A DNA stretch of 64,000 bases, taken from Aeromonas veronii. Its GTDB lineage: Bacteria; Pseudomonadota; Gammaproteobacteria; Enterobacterales; Aeromonadaceae. Where the stretch lies: positions 1,231,501 through 1,295,500 of the forward strand of contig NZ_CP157875.1 in NCBI RefSeq assembly GCF_040215105.1, written 5' to 3'. The position numbers and the translations under genes are program-made. Position 1 is the stretch's first letter; every line of letters begins with the position of its first letter. The notes beneath the pieces are model-generated. The model did not search any database. It saw nothing but the letters and a program-made list of their open reading frames with translations, and had not been told where the DNA came from. Of the stretch, positions 1 to 8,198 are shown piece by piece.

Positions 1-612
1 CAGGCCGACCCCGAAGTCCTTGTTGGTACCGTGGATCAGATAGTCCTTGTTGCCATAGCCAAGGCGCATGGCAAATTTGCCGAGGGGGTTGTCCGGGCCG
101 GGTGGCACCACGGCGGGCAGGTCGATGCCCTTTTGCTCCAGCCAGGACTTGCGCACCATGGGGCCGGGCACCCAGGTCGGGTTCGGGTTCTTGGCGATAA
201 CGGTGGTCGTCATCTCCGGGGTCTCGCGGCCGATGTCACCGATGCCGATGGGCAGTACCATGACCTCCTGCTTGCCCTTGGGGAAGTAATAGAGGCGAAG
301 CTCCGGCAAGTTGATGACGATGCCCTCTCGTGGCACGTCGGGCAGCAGCATCTGGGTTGGCAGCGTCAGCCGGCTGCCCGGGGTGGGCAAGTAGGGGTCG
401 ACCCCGGGGTTGGCTTCGAGCAGTGCCAGAAAGCCTATCTGGGTGTGCTTGCCGATGAGCTCCAGATGGTCGCCTTCTTGCACGATGTAATCTTCCAGCT
501 CACCGATGAGGCGGCTGTCAGCCGGTGGGAGGGGATAGGTTTTGGACCAGGCCGGCGCGGCCCAGAGGCTGGCTGCGACCAGCAACAGTGAGGCGATACG
601 TGTGTACAACAT
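1..612 (-). CDS. L,D-transpeptidase with LysM domain (YbiS/YnhG type), partial
   Basis: Periplasmic L,D-transpeptidases of the YkuD family form 3-3 peptidoglycan cross-links or attach Braun lipoprotein. The visible 204 codons start with a signal peptide (MLYTRIASLLLVAASLWA), then a LysM-like segment (about residues 45-75, with VQEGDHLELIGKHT), then the first part of the YkuD fold ending near the IHGTN motif. The catalytic His/Cys region lies beyond the window edge, so the gene is cut and activity cannot be judged. The start at 612 has AGGAAA about 6 bases upstream. Family assignment is firm; the exact paralogue is not. Confidence 0.88.
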   Translation of the reverse strand, partial: MLYTRIASLLLVAASLWAAPAWSKTYPLPPADSRLIGELEDYIVQEGDHLELIGKHTQIGFLALLEANPGVDPYLPTPGSRLTLPTQMLLPDVPREGIVINLPELRLYYFPKGKQEVMVLPIGIGDIGRETPEMTTTVIAKNPNPTWVPGPMVRKSWLEQKGIDLPAVVPPGPDNPLGKFAMRLGYGNKDYLIHGTNKDFGVGL

Positions 613-896
613 GGTTTTTCCTATCTGTGTGTCTGGAGGGATCTTTCCCTCCCCGAAAATGAGCGGGGATTGTTAACCAATCGACAGGGGATTACCAGCC
701 TTGCTGCCGTGCAGCGGCCACCGTCTGGCCTTGGCCTCTGCACTCTCCCGGGCCCCAGCCATGGGGGTGTGGGTCATCTCCCCGGCTCTTCTTGGCGAAG
801 GGAGGGTCAAGATGGTGACGGGAAAGAGAGAAGACAACTCCTGACAAGGTTCTGCGTGGCAATTTTTGGGGTGATCACTGTCGTTTAAATCGCCAG
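613..896. other. Intergenic region, no gene seen
   Basis: No convincing coding frame is present. Short open frames here lack ribosome sites and have low-complexity, GC-driven composition. The part next to 612 holds the ribosome site and presumably the promoter of the leftward transpeptidase gene. Confidence 0.5.
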
Positions 897-924
897 TTGT
901 CTGATCTGCAACGATATTTACATT
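897..924 (+). promoter_or_regulatory. Putative sigma-70 promoter of tRNA-Ser
   Basis: TTGTCT (897-902) and TACATT (919-924) are separated by 16 bases and lie about 40 bases before the tRNA, leaving a short 5' leader. The match is moderate. Confidence 0.45.
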
Positions 925-962
925 GATTTCTCGCCCCGGATTGGGCCACTATGAGGGCCCGC

Positions 963-1052
963 GGAGAGATGCCGGAGTGGCCGAACGGGATTGACTCGAA
1001 ATCAATTGTGGCAGCAATGCCACCCAGGGTTCGAATCCCTGTCTCTCCGCCA
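963..1052 (+). tRNA. tRNA-Ser (anticodon CGA)
   Basis: A 90-nt class II tRNA. The acceptor stem GGAGAGA (963-969) pairs with TCTCTCC (1042-1048), followed by G and an encoded CCA (1050-1052). The anticodon loop CTCGAAA is closed by ATTGA/TCAAT and gives CGA, which reads UCG. There is a long variable arm, as expected for serine tRNA, and a T loop GGTTCGAATCC. Confidence 0.97.
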
Positions 1053-1060
1053 TTTATCAA

Positions 1061-1086
1061 ACCCAGCCCCAGGCTGGGTTTTTTAT
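1061..1086 (+). terminator. Intrinsic terminator after tRNA-Ser
   Basis: An 8-bp stem, ACCCAGCC (1061-1068) with GGCTGGGT (1072-1079), is followed directly by a run of T. It lies 8 bases after the tRNA CCA end. Confidence 0.9.
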
Positions 1087-1587
1087 TGCTGGGCCCCTGG
1101 CCGTTCGGCCAGCCGCCTGGCTGTGCAGGCATCCTGAATCGTCAGAAAGCCAGGAGAAGGCTCCTACTGAAGTTCTTTACTGAAGCGGTCAACTGCGATC
1201 GGTCATGACGTCGCCCCCCAAACCCCAAACCCCACCGGTGACCTTGCCTCCTTGGTCAGATAGACAGGCCGTGGCCGTACTTGCCCAAACTGGTGATCTT
1301 TCGGGGCTGGCTGCTTGCCGCAACCGCGGGAATACGCAATGTGCGCATAAGGGGATCAGGACTCTCCATTACTCATTGTTACTTGTGACCAATCGTGCTG
1401 AAGGCTTGAGGTCCATGGCTCACGATAAGTCGTCCTTGCATTGAGGTTTTTATCAGTCAGGAGGATTCAGGTGAAGAATTTGTGAACCTATAGAGAACGT
1501 TGTTACTTATGGCTTGACCCAATCCCTTATAGATTATTAAGTTATCATTGCACTGAAACCCACCCCAATGGACATGGAGTCACTGCA
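1087..1587. other. Intergenic region upstream of the sulfatase
   Basis: About 500 bases without a supportable gene. Base composition drops to AT-rich near 1450-1560. TTGACC (1514-1519) followed by TATTAA (1535-1540) is a possible but poorly spaced (15 bases) promoter for the sulfatase gene. GGAG lies about 10 bases before the ATG at 1588. Confidence 0.4.
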
Positions 1588-3162
1588 ATGCTGAATAAAA
1601 TACCATCAAAAAGGACGTTGATTGCCAGCATGTTGACGCTGGCATTCGGCGCGACGGCGGCCTCGGCGCAGGCCGCGACCACGGCGGCAGAACAAGACAA
1701 GGGCAAGCCGAACATAGTGGTCATCTTCGGCGATGACATCGGTTACTGGAATCTGAGTACCTACAACCAGGGCATGATGGGCTACCAGACCCCGAACATC
1801 GACAAGATCGCCGCAGAAGGGGCCAAGTTTACCTCCTACTACGCCGAGCAAAGCTCCACCGCGGGTCGCTCCTCCTTTATCACCGGCCAGATGCCGTTTC
1901 GTACCGGTATGAGCAAGGTGGGCATGCCGGGGGCACCGCAAGGTCTGCAGAAAGAAGATCCCACCATCGCCGAGATGCTGAAAAACCTGGGCTATGCCAC
2001 CGGCCAGTTCGGCAAGAACCACCTGGGGGATCGGGACGAGTTCCTGCCCACTGCCCACGGCTTTGACGAGTTCTTTGGCAACCTTTATCACCTGAACGCG
2101 GAAGAAGAGCCGGAGAATCCTGACTATCCGAAGGATCCCGCTTACCGCAAGCAGTTCGGCCCGCGCGGCGTCATCAAGAGCAGCGCCGACGGCAAGATTG
2201 AAGATACCGGCCCGCTGACCAAGAAACGGATGGAAACCGTCGATGAGGAGACCCTGGCGGCCAACAACGACTTCATGGAGCGTCAGGTCAAGGCCAAGAA
2301 ACCCTTCTTCACCTGGTTCAACACCACCCGCATGCACAACAAGACCCACATCAAGCCGGATCACCAGGGCAAGACAGGCCTCGGGGATTATGCGGACGGC
2401 ATGGTCGAACATGACGCCATCGTCGGCGAAGTGATGAAGAAGATCAAAGATCTGGGGATAGAAGACAACACCATCGTCGTCTACACCACGGACAACGGCC
2501 CCATGACCGCCACCTGGCCGGATGCGGGTATTACCCCGTTCCGTGGTGAGAAGAACACCGGTTGGGAAGGGGGCTTCCGGGTACCCGCCATGGTCAAGTG
2601 GCCGGGTCACATCAAGCCGGGGACGGTGATCAGCGACATCTTCGGCAGCAACGACTGGTTCCCGACCCTGGTGGCGGCGGCCGGTGAGCCCGAGATCAAG
2701 GAAAAACTGCTCAAGGGTTACAAGACCGCCAAGATGACCTACAAGGTGCATCTGGATGGCTACAACCAGCTCGACTTCCTGCAAGGGAAGGGGGAAGGTC
2801 AGCGCAAGGAGTTCTTCTACTGGAGCGATGATGGCGACTTGCTGGCCATGCGTTATGGCCGCTGGAAGGCTCACTTCATGATCCAGGAGCACACTGGTCT
2901 GGATCTGTGGAAGTACCCCTTCACCAAACTGCGTACGCCGCTTATCTTCGATCTGGAAGTGGATCCGCTGGAGAAAGGCTCGGACGGCATGGGCTACAAC
3001 GCCTGGTTCTACGACCGTCTCTACCTGCTGGGCGGCGCCCAGAAATACGCAGCGCAGATGATCCAGAGCTTCAAGGAGTTCCCGCCACGTCAGAAACCGG
3101 GCAGCTTCACCGTCTCCGATGTGAGTGCCATGATCGAGAAGGGCAACAACCAGAACAACTGA
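1588..3162 (+). CDS. Arylsulfatase, Ser-type, secreted
   Basis: Type I sulfatases hydrolyse sulfate esters using a formylglycine made from Cys or Ser. This 524-residue protein has a signal peptide (residues 1 to about 30, ending AQAA), the metal-binding FGDD motif (47-50), and the maturation motif S90-T-A-G-R94. That fits the S-x-A-x-R form of Klebsiella AtsA rather than C-x-P-S-R. A second metal motif TTDNG lies mid-protein. The radical-SAM enzyme needed to convert this serine is encoded immediately downstream, which supports the reading strongly. The natural substrate is not visible from sequence. Length is normal for the family. Confidence 0.93.
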   Translation: MLNKIPSKRTLIASMLTLAFGATAASAQAATTAAEQDKGKPNIVVIFGDDIGYWNLSTYNQGMMGYQTPNIDKIAAEGAKFTSYYAEQSSTAGRSSFITGQMPFRTGMSKVGMPGAPQGLQKEDPTIAEMLKNLGYATGQFGKNHLGDRDEFLPTAHGFDEFFGNLYHLNAEEEPENPDYPKDPAYRKQFGPRGVIKSSADGKIEDTGPLTKKRMETVDEETLAANNDFMERQVKAKKPFFTWFNTTRMHNKTHIKPDHQGKTGLGDYADGMVEHDAIVGEVMKKIKDLGIEDNTIVVYTTDNGPMTATWPDAGITPFRGEKNTGWEGGFRVPAMVKWPGHIKPGTVISDIFGSNDWFPTLVAAAGEPEIKEKLLKGYKTAKMTYKVHLDGYNQLDFLQGKGEGQRKEFFYWSDDGDLLAMRYGRWKAHFMIQEHTGLDLWKYPFTKLRTPLIFDLEVDPLEKGSDGMGYNAWFYDRLYLLGGAQKYAAQMIQSFKEFPPRQKPGSFTVSDVSAMIEKGNNQNN

Positions 3163-3211
3163 TGATCGACGTATTCGGGTGGGGAGTTCCCCGCCCGTCT
3201 TTAAGGATGAT

Positions 3212-4498
3212 ATGAAACACAGCACCACACTGCCTATCAAAGCGTTGGCATCAGCAGAGAAATATGCCGGCAAGGGACCTGCCTGGGTGCGCCGCTTCCA
3301 TGTAATGGCCAAGCCCACGGGTTCTACCTGCAACATCGACTGCACCTACTGTTTCTACCTGCACAAGGAGGGGCTGCTGCACCAGGATCGCCATAGCCAC
3401 ATGAGCGATGAGGTGCTGGAAAACTTTATCCGCCAGTACATCGACAGCCAGGACGGGGAGCAGGTGGTCTTCTCGTGGCAGGGGGGGGAGCCCACCCTGA
3501 TGGGACTGGATTTCTTCCATAAAGTGGTCAAGTTACAGCAGCAGTACAAGAAAGCGGGTCAACGCATCGAGAACGACCTGCAAACCAATGGCATCCTCAT
3601 CGATGACAAATGGGCTGCGTTCCTGAAGGAACATCAATTTTTAGTGGGGCTGTCCATCGACGGCCCGCGCGAACTGCACGACAGATACCGCTTGACCCGC
3701 AGCGGCAAGCCCACCTTCGACAAGGTGATGGAAGGGGTGGCCGCCCTCAAGAAATTCCAGGTGCCCTTCAATGCCCTGGTCACGGTCAATCGCACCAACG
3801 CTCGCTTTCCCCTCGAGGTCTATCGTTTTCTCACCCGCGAGCTCGGTGCTACCTATATCCAGTTCAACCCCTGTGTTGAACCGGTGGATTTCACCAAGAC
3901 GGCGCCCCAGTTCTGGCACGATGACAGCATCCCGGTGACGGGGAGCCGCCGGGCCAAGCCGGGGGATCTGGACTCCATCGTGACGGACTGGTCGGTGGAT
4001 CCCGATGACTGGGGCCGTTTCCTCATCGCGGTGTTCGAGGAGTGGGTGAACAACGATCTGGGCCGGGTACAGGTCAACCTGTTCGAGACCGCGGTGGCCC
4101 AGACCCTGGGGATGCCCGCCCAGATCTGCGTCACCTCCGAGTTTTGCGGCAAGGGATTGGCGGTGGAGAAGAACGGCGATATCTATTCCTGCGATCACTA
4201 TGTCTACCCCGAATATCAGCTGGGCAACATCGCGACCACCAAGCTGGCCCACATGGCCTTCTCCGAGCGCCAGCAGGCGTTCGGGTTTGGCAAGAAAGAG
4301 ACCTTGCCCGCCTACTGCAAGGCCTGCCCCTATCTCAAGCTGTGCTGGGGGGAGTGCCCGAAGAACCGGATAGTGCGCGCACCGGACGGCGAGCTCGGCC
4401 TCAACTATCTGTGCCCGGGCATCAAGGCCTTCTTTGATTATGCCCAGCCCATGGTGGTGGGGATCGCGACCCTCTTGCAGGAGCCGTCTCCCAGATAG
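3212..4498 (+). CDS. Anaerobic sulfatase-maturating enzyme (radical SAM, AtsB-like)
   Basis: This enzyme oxidises the active-site serine of the preceding sulfatase to formylglycine without oxygen. The 428-residue protein has the radical-SAM cluster motif C40-x3-C44-x2-C47 (CNIDCTYC), a W-x-GGEP motif, and C-terminal SPASM-type cysteines (FCGKG, YSCDH, CKACPYLKLCWGEC, YLCPG) for two auxiliary Fe-S clusters. I chose ATG 3212 because AAGGAT lies just before it; an in-frame ATG at 3179 has no ribosome site. The gene follows the sulfatase by 49 bases, so the two form an operon like Klebsiella atsA-atsB. Confidence 0.94.
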   Translation: MKHSTTLPIKALASAEKYAGKGPAWVRRFHVMAKPTGSTCNIDCTYCFYLHKEGLLHQDRHSHMSDEVLENFIRQYIDSQDGEQVVFSWQGGEPTLMGLDFFHKVVKLQQQYKKAGQRIENDLQTNGILIDDKWAAFLKEHQFLVGLSIDGPRELHDRYRLTRSGKPTFDKVMEGVAALKKFQVPFNALVTVNRTNARFPLEVYRFLTRELGATYIQFNPCVEPVDFTKTAPQFWHDDSIPVTGSRRAKPGDLDSIVTDWSVDPDDWGRFLIAVFEEWVNNDLGRVQVNLFETAVAQTLGMPAQICVTSEFCGKGLAVEKNGDIYSCDHYVYPEYQLGNIATTKLAHMAFSERQQAFGFGKKETLPAYCKACPYLKLCWGECPKNRIVRAPDGELGLNYLCPGIKAFFDYAQPMVVGIATLLQEPSPR

Positions 4499-4533
4499 AC
4501 GGGCGGCGCTGAGCACAGGAGCAATGAGCAAAC

Positions 4534-4561
4534 GGGGGCCGGGCAGGCCCCCATGATTTTT
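4534..4561 (+). terminator. Intrinsic terminator after the sulfatase operon
   Basis: GGGGGCC (4534-4540) pairs with GGCCCCC (4546-4552), followed by ATGATTTTT. It lies 36 bases after the maturase stop codon. Confidence 0.75.
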
Positions 4562-4866
4562 CACTCAGCCAGTCAGCTTCTGCTCCCTGATTGATACATG
4601 GTGAATCTTCCTTGCCCCATCAACCGGGTTGCGCCAGGGCCCTTTCCACATAGAGATAACCAATCCCCATCACTTGCTGGGCCCGCTTGAGCGAGCGCAA
4701 GCGGATGCGCGTCTCATTGACAGCATATCTTCAATCGAGCGGGTCACCCCGGCTTGCGGCTGTTGGCCCGTGGCGATCGCATGAGCATCGGCATGATCAT
4801 CAGCGTCGAGACGCATGATTAGCCGATGTTAACAGCCCGGAGGCCAGGATGCCCAGGCCTCGCGCT
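4562..4866. other. Intergenic region with possible decayed coding sequence
   Basis: About 300 bases between convergent genes. On the minus strand, 4620-4716 reads as a protein-like tail (RLRSLKRAQQVMGIGYLYVE, ending at a stop at 4620). A different frame just upstream (about 4717-4795) is also open, so a frameshifted gene remnant is possible. I do not recognise the family, and no start or ribosome site is seen. Confidence 0.25.
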
Positions 4867-5868
4867 TTAGTGATCCTGCGTGGTGACCGGCGAGAGGGTG
4901 CCTGTGTCCTGAGTCTGCCGAACGAACTGGTTTGGCGAGAAACCAAACAGTTTTCGAAACGCCGTGATGAAGTTCGCGACATGGGCATAACCCGCGAGCT
5001 CGGCGGCGTCTTGCAGGGAGAGGCTGCGTTCCTCGAGTTTTGCCCTGGCCTCCTGCAACTTGCGCTCACGCAGGTAGCGCTGCAGGCTCATCCCCAGCTC
5101 CTTTCTGGCCGCCCGCTGCAGGGTGGAGATGCTCATGCCGAGGGTATCGGCGATGTCGGCGAGGGTCATCTCGTCCACCTTCTCATCCATCAGCAACATC
5201 TTCAGCCGGGTCGGCTGCTCGTTGTGCCTGAGGCCCGAGACCAGGGCCACCTGCACAAGGTTGGTCATCAGACTCTCCCACAGGGTGAGGGCGAACGCCT
5301 CTCGCATCAGCATCTCCGGGGCATTCTGACTGCTGGTGAGGTTCAGGGCTTCCGCGATCTGGCCAAGGTGCGGTGACAGGGACCAGTCGAAACGGCTCAG
5401 GTGATGGCTGAAGATGCGCTCGAAGGAGGCGCGCTGCTTGCCATCCAGATGATGTTCAAGCCAGAGCAGGCTGAGGGAGAGCACTATGCTGCGGCTGCGT
5501 ACATGGGCTTTGGCTGCGCCCTGCACCTTGTCGGGCCGGGTATAGAGGATGGCCGTGGCGACGATGGGGTCTGACTTGTGAAAGCGGCAGCTTCGCAGGC
5601 GATGGGTGGCGCCATAGGTCATCAGGGCCTTGCTCTCGAGGGGGAGGGCGATGATGAGCTGCGGCGGCAGCTCCCGCTCGGTGGCGAAGTCGGCCTTGTG
5701 TACGATGTCTTTGTTGTGAAAGAGGATGCCATCCTGGATCATCAGGTTTTCCACTCTTCCGGTAAACAGACCCCGTTTTCTAACCTTGGTATCTCTGACC
5801 ACTGAGTCAGCCATGTGCACGTCGACCATCTGAAACTTTGACCATTTCGAAGTATTAAATGACCACAC
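4867..5868 (-). CDS. AraC-family transcriptional regulator (PchR-like)
   Basis: The 333-residue protein has a C-terminal double helix-turn-helix of the AraC/XylS type (about residues 225-325, with LADIADTLGMSISTLQRAAR and a second helix pair ending in FGFSPNQF). The N-terminal ligand domain resembles siderophore-responsive regulators. It is divergent from a TonB-dependent receptor with a Fur-like box between them, so control of that receptor is likely, as for PchR. The start is uncertain: the longest frame begins with GTG at 5868, ATGs follow at 5829 and 5814, and none has a clear ribosome site. Confidence 0.82.
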   Translation of the reverse strand: MWSFNTSKWSKFQMVDVHMADSVVRDTKVRKRGLFTGRVENLMIQDGILFHNKDIVHKADFATERELPPQLIIALPLESKALMTYGATHRLRSCRFHKSDPIVATAILYTRPDKVQGAAKAHVRSRSIVLSLSLLWLEHHLDGKQRASFERIFSHHLSRFDWSLSPHLGQIAEALNLTSSQNAPEMLMREAFALTLWESLMTNLVQVALVSGLRHNEQPTRLKMLLMDEKVDEMTLADIADTLGMSISTLQRAARKELGMSLQRYLRERKLQEARAKLEERSLSLQDAAELAGYAHVANFITAFRKLFGFSPNQFVRQTQDTGTLSPVTTQDH

Positions 5869-5915
5869 CGCAAAACTACGGCGGATGATTGGGTGCTATA
5901 TTAGCCCCCGCAAAA

Positions 5916-5940
5916 TCAAATGAAAATGATTATCATCTCT
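5916..5940. promoter_or_regulatory. Fur-like box between AraC regulator and TonB receptor
   Basis: The segment TGAAAATGATTATCATC and flanking bases match the 19-bp Fur consensus at 13-14 positions in two overlapping registers. It lies 20 bases before the receptor start, where binding would block transcription when iron is plentiful. Confidence 0.75.
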
Positions 5941-5960
5941 GTTTGGGGGTCACTCTTACT

Positions 5961-8117
5961 ATGGTTGTCTTTAAGGATAAAGCGCTCAGTCCACTGGCTC
6001 TGGCCGTCTCTGCCGCTCTGGCTGTCACTGTGGCTTCCCCCGCGAGGGCGGAAACCGCGAATATCGCACCGGATGAAACCGTCGTTGTCTATGGCAACCC
6101 GCTCTACGGGATGGCCTCGTCGGAAGAGACGGGGGGTTACAGCGTCGACTCGGCCACGGTCGGGACCAAGACCCCGGCCGCCCTCAAAGACATTCCCCAG
6201 TCGATCACCGTATTGACCAACGACTATATCGAGGAGCGCAATTTCGTCGCGGTGGACGATCTGGCCAAGTACACGCCGGGCCTGCGCACCATGGTCAACG
6301 ATAGCGGCCGCTCCTCCATCTTCTCCCGCGGCTATGAGTACGATGAGGTGAACCTCAACGGCCTGCCGTCTCCCCTGCAAAGCAAGTACGGTACCCTGCC
6401 GTCGCTGGCGGCGGTGGATCGGGTGGAGATCATGCGCGGCCCCTCCGGTCTGTTCAACAGCACCAGCGAGCTGGGGGGCGTCATCAACATGGTGCTCAAG
6501 CGCCCGACCGACGAGTTCAACGGCTCGGTCACGGCCCGTTATGGCAGCTGGGATCGGCACTATCTGGAGGCGGATCTGGGGGGCGCCCTCAACGAGGCGG
6601 GCTCCCTGCGCGGTCGCGCCGTGGTGGCCAACGCCGACATCAAGAACCAGGTCGACTACAACAACAACGACAACGGCACCTACTACGGCACCCTGGAGTT
6701 CGATCTGTCGGATCGCACCCTGCTCTCCGTCTATGCCCTGCATCAGACCAAGGACATCCTGCCCACCAACGGGCTGCCGGCTTATAAAGACGGCACCATG
6801 CTCGACATCAGCCGCAGCACCTACCTGGGGTCGGATGAGGACTTCTTCGACGCCGACACCACGGATGTGGGAGGGACCCTCCAGCATGCCTTCGCCAACG
6901 GCGGGGTGGGCCAGATCTCGGCCCGCTACATGGATCACGACATGCGCCTGGAGCAGACCTTCACCAACGGTCCGGTGGATGCCGCCGGCAATACCGGCCT
7001 GATGTTCAACGGTCAGGCAAACCAGCAGAAAAATATGGCATTTGATGCCAGCTACAGCCAGATGTTTGGTTTGCTGGGCCACAAGAGCGAGTTTGTGCTG
7101 GGTTCTGACTACAAACGCTATGAGTCCGACACCCAGACTTACACCAATCGCAACATCGGCAAGATCAACGTGTTCAACTTCGACCCGACCACGGTGGCCA
7201 AACCGACCTACAGCTACACCAAGAATGACCATGAAGAGCAGTCCGAAGTCGGTCTCTATGGCAAGGTCACCTGGCGTCTGCTGGAACCGCTGGCAGTGAT
7301 CACCGGGGCCCGCGTCTCCTGGTACGATCTGGACACCGTCAGCACCACCCTGAGTTCGGGTGCTCAAAGCAGCGAGTCCGGCGAGTTCAACGGCAAGTTT
7401 ACCCCCTATGCCGGGGCCGTCTATGACCTGACTGACGAGCATGCGCTCTACGCCAGCTACTCCCAGGTGTTCAAGCCCCAGACCAGTCAGGATGAGAGCG
7501 GCAACATGCTCAAACCGCGGGAAGGGAGCCAGTGGGAAACGGGCATCAAGTCCTCCTTGCGAGATGGCCTGCTCAACACCCGGGCGACCGCCTTCCTGAT
7601 GAAGGACAGCAATATCGCCGCCCAGGCCTATGACGATCAGGGCATCGCCATCACCAACACCTATTGGGCCACCGGCAAGGTGGATACCCAGGGGGTGGAG
7701 CTGGAGGCGACCGGTTACCTCAGCCAGAACTGGATGGTGATGACCGGCTACACCTTCACCGACATCGAGGAGAAGTCCGGCGATCACAACCCGAAATTCG
7801 ATGCCATCCCGCGTCACTCCCTCTCGCTGTGGACCGACTACCACCTGGCGGACTGGGTGCAGGGGCTGCATCTGGGGGCGGGGATGACGGCGGTGAGCGA
7901 TTACTCCTTCAACCAGAAGGGGGTCGAGACCCATCAGGGAGGCTATGCCCTGTTCGATGCGGCGGTGCGTTACGACATCAACGACAGGATGCAGGCGACC
8001 CTGAACGTCTACAACATCTTTGACCGTGAGTACTTCTACCGGGTCGGATCCACCAATACCTTCAACATGTATGGCGAACCAGCCAACCTGATGGCAGGTT
8101 TCACCTACAAGCTGTGA
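5961..8117 (+). CDS. TonB-dependent siderophore receptor
   Basis: Outer-membrane receptors of this family import ferric siderophores with energy from TonB-ExbBD. The 718-residue protein has a signal peptide (to about residue 31, SPARA), an N-terminal plug domain (about 45-165, with IPQSITVLTNDYIEERN and RGPSGLFNSTSELGGVINMV), a long beta-barrel, and a C-terminal aromatic barrel end (AGFTYKL). I chose ATG 5961 because it opens directly into the signal peptide; the frame extends to 5889 through the Fur-like box. The ferric-siderophore plug signature resembles FpvA/FhuE-type receptors, but the ligand cannot be named. Confidence 0.94.
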   Translation: MVVFKDKALSPLALAVSAALAVTVASPARAETANIAPDETVVVYGNPLYGMASSEETGGYSVDSATVGTKTPAALKDIPQSITVLTNDYIEERNFVAVDDLAKYTPGLRTMVNDSGRSSIFSRGYEYDEVNLNGLPSPLQSKYGTLPSLAAVDRVEIMRGPSGLFNSTSELGGVINMVLKRPTDEFNGSVTARYGSWDRHYLEADLGGALNEAGSLRGRAVVANADIKNQVDYNNNDNGTYYGTLEFDLSDRTLLSVYALHQTKDILPTNGLPAYKDGTMLDISRSTYLGSDEDFFDADTTDVGGTLQHAFANGGVGQISARYMDHDMRLEQTFTNGPVDAAGNTGLMFNGQANQQKNMAFDASYSQMFGLLGHKSEFVLGSDYKRYESDTQTYTNRNIGKINVFNFDPTTVAKPTYSYTKNDHEEQSEVGLYGKVTWRLLEPLAVITGARVSWYDLDTVSTTLSSGAQSSESGEFNGKFTPYAGAVYDLTDEHALYASYSQVFKPQTSQDESGNMLKPREGSQWETGIKSSLRDGLLNTRATAFLMKDSNIAAQAYDDQGIAITNTYWATGKVDTQGVELEATGYLSQNWMVMTGYTFTDIEEKSGDHNPKFDAIPRHSLSLWTDYHLADWVQGLHLGAGMTAVSDYSFNQKGVETHQGGYALFDAAVRYDINDRMQATLNVYNIFDREYFYRVGSTNTFNMYGEPANLMAGFTYKL

Positions 8118-8124
8118 TGACAGA

Positions 8125-8160
8125 CGGCAGCAGGGCCCACAAGCCCTGTTGCCGTTTCCC
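8125..8160 (+). terminator. Hairpin terminator after the TonB receptor
   Basis: ACGGCAGCAGGGC pairs with GCCCTGTTGCCGT (one mismatch) across a short loop, followed by TTTCCC. The T-run is weak, so read-through into the esterase gene is plausible. Confidence 0.55.
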
Positions 8161-8198
8161 TGTATCGTCCGGCGCCGGATCGCCAAGGCTGGCCGACC

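Noticed and set aside
1205-1444. 79-codon open frame upstream of the sulfatase
   Set aside because: No ribosome site, no similarity recognised, and mixed low-complexity composition.
1606-3345. Long minus-strand open frame opposite the sulfatase and maturase start
   Set aside because: It lies opposite genes with clear catalytic motifs, has no ribosome site, and its composition is the usual product of high GC at third positions.
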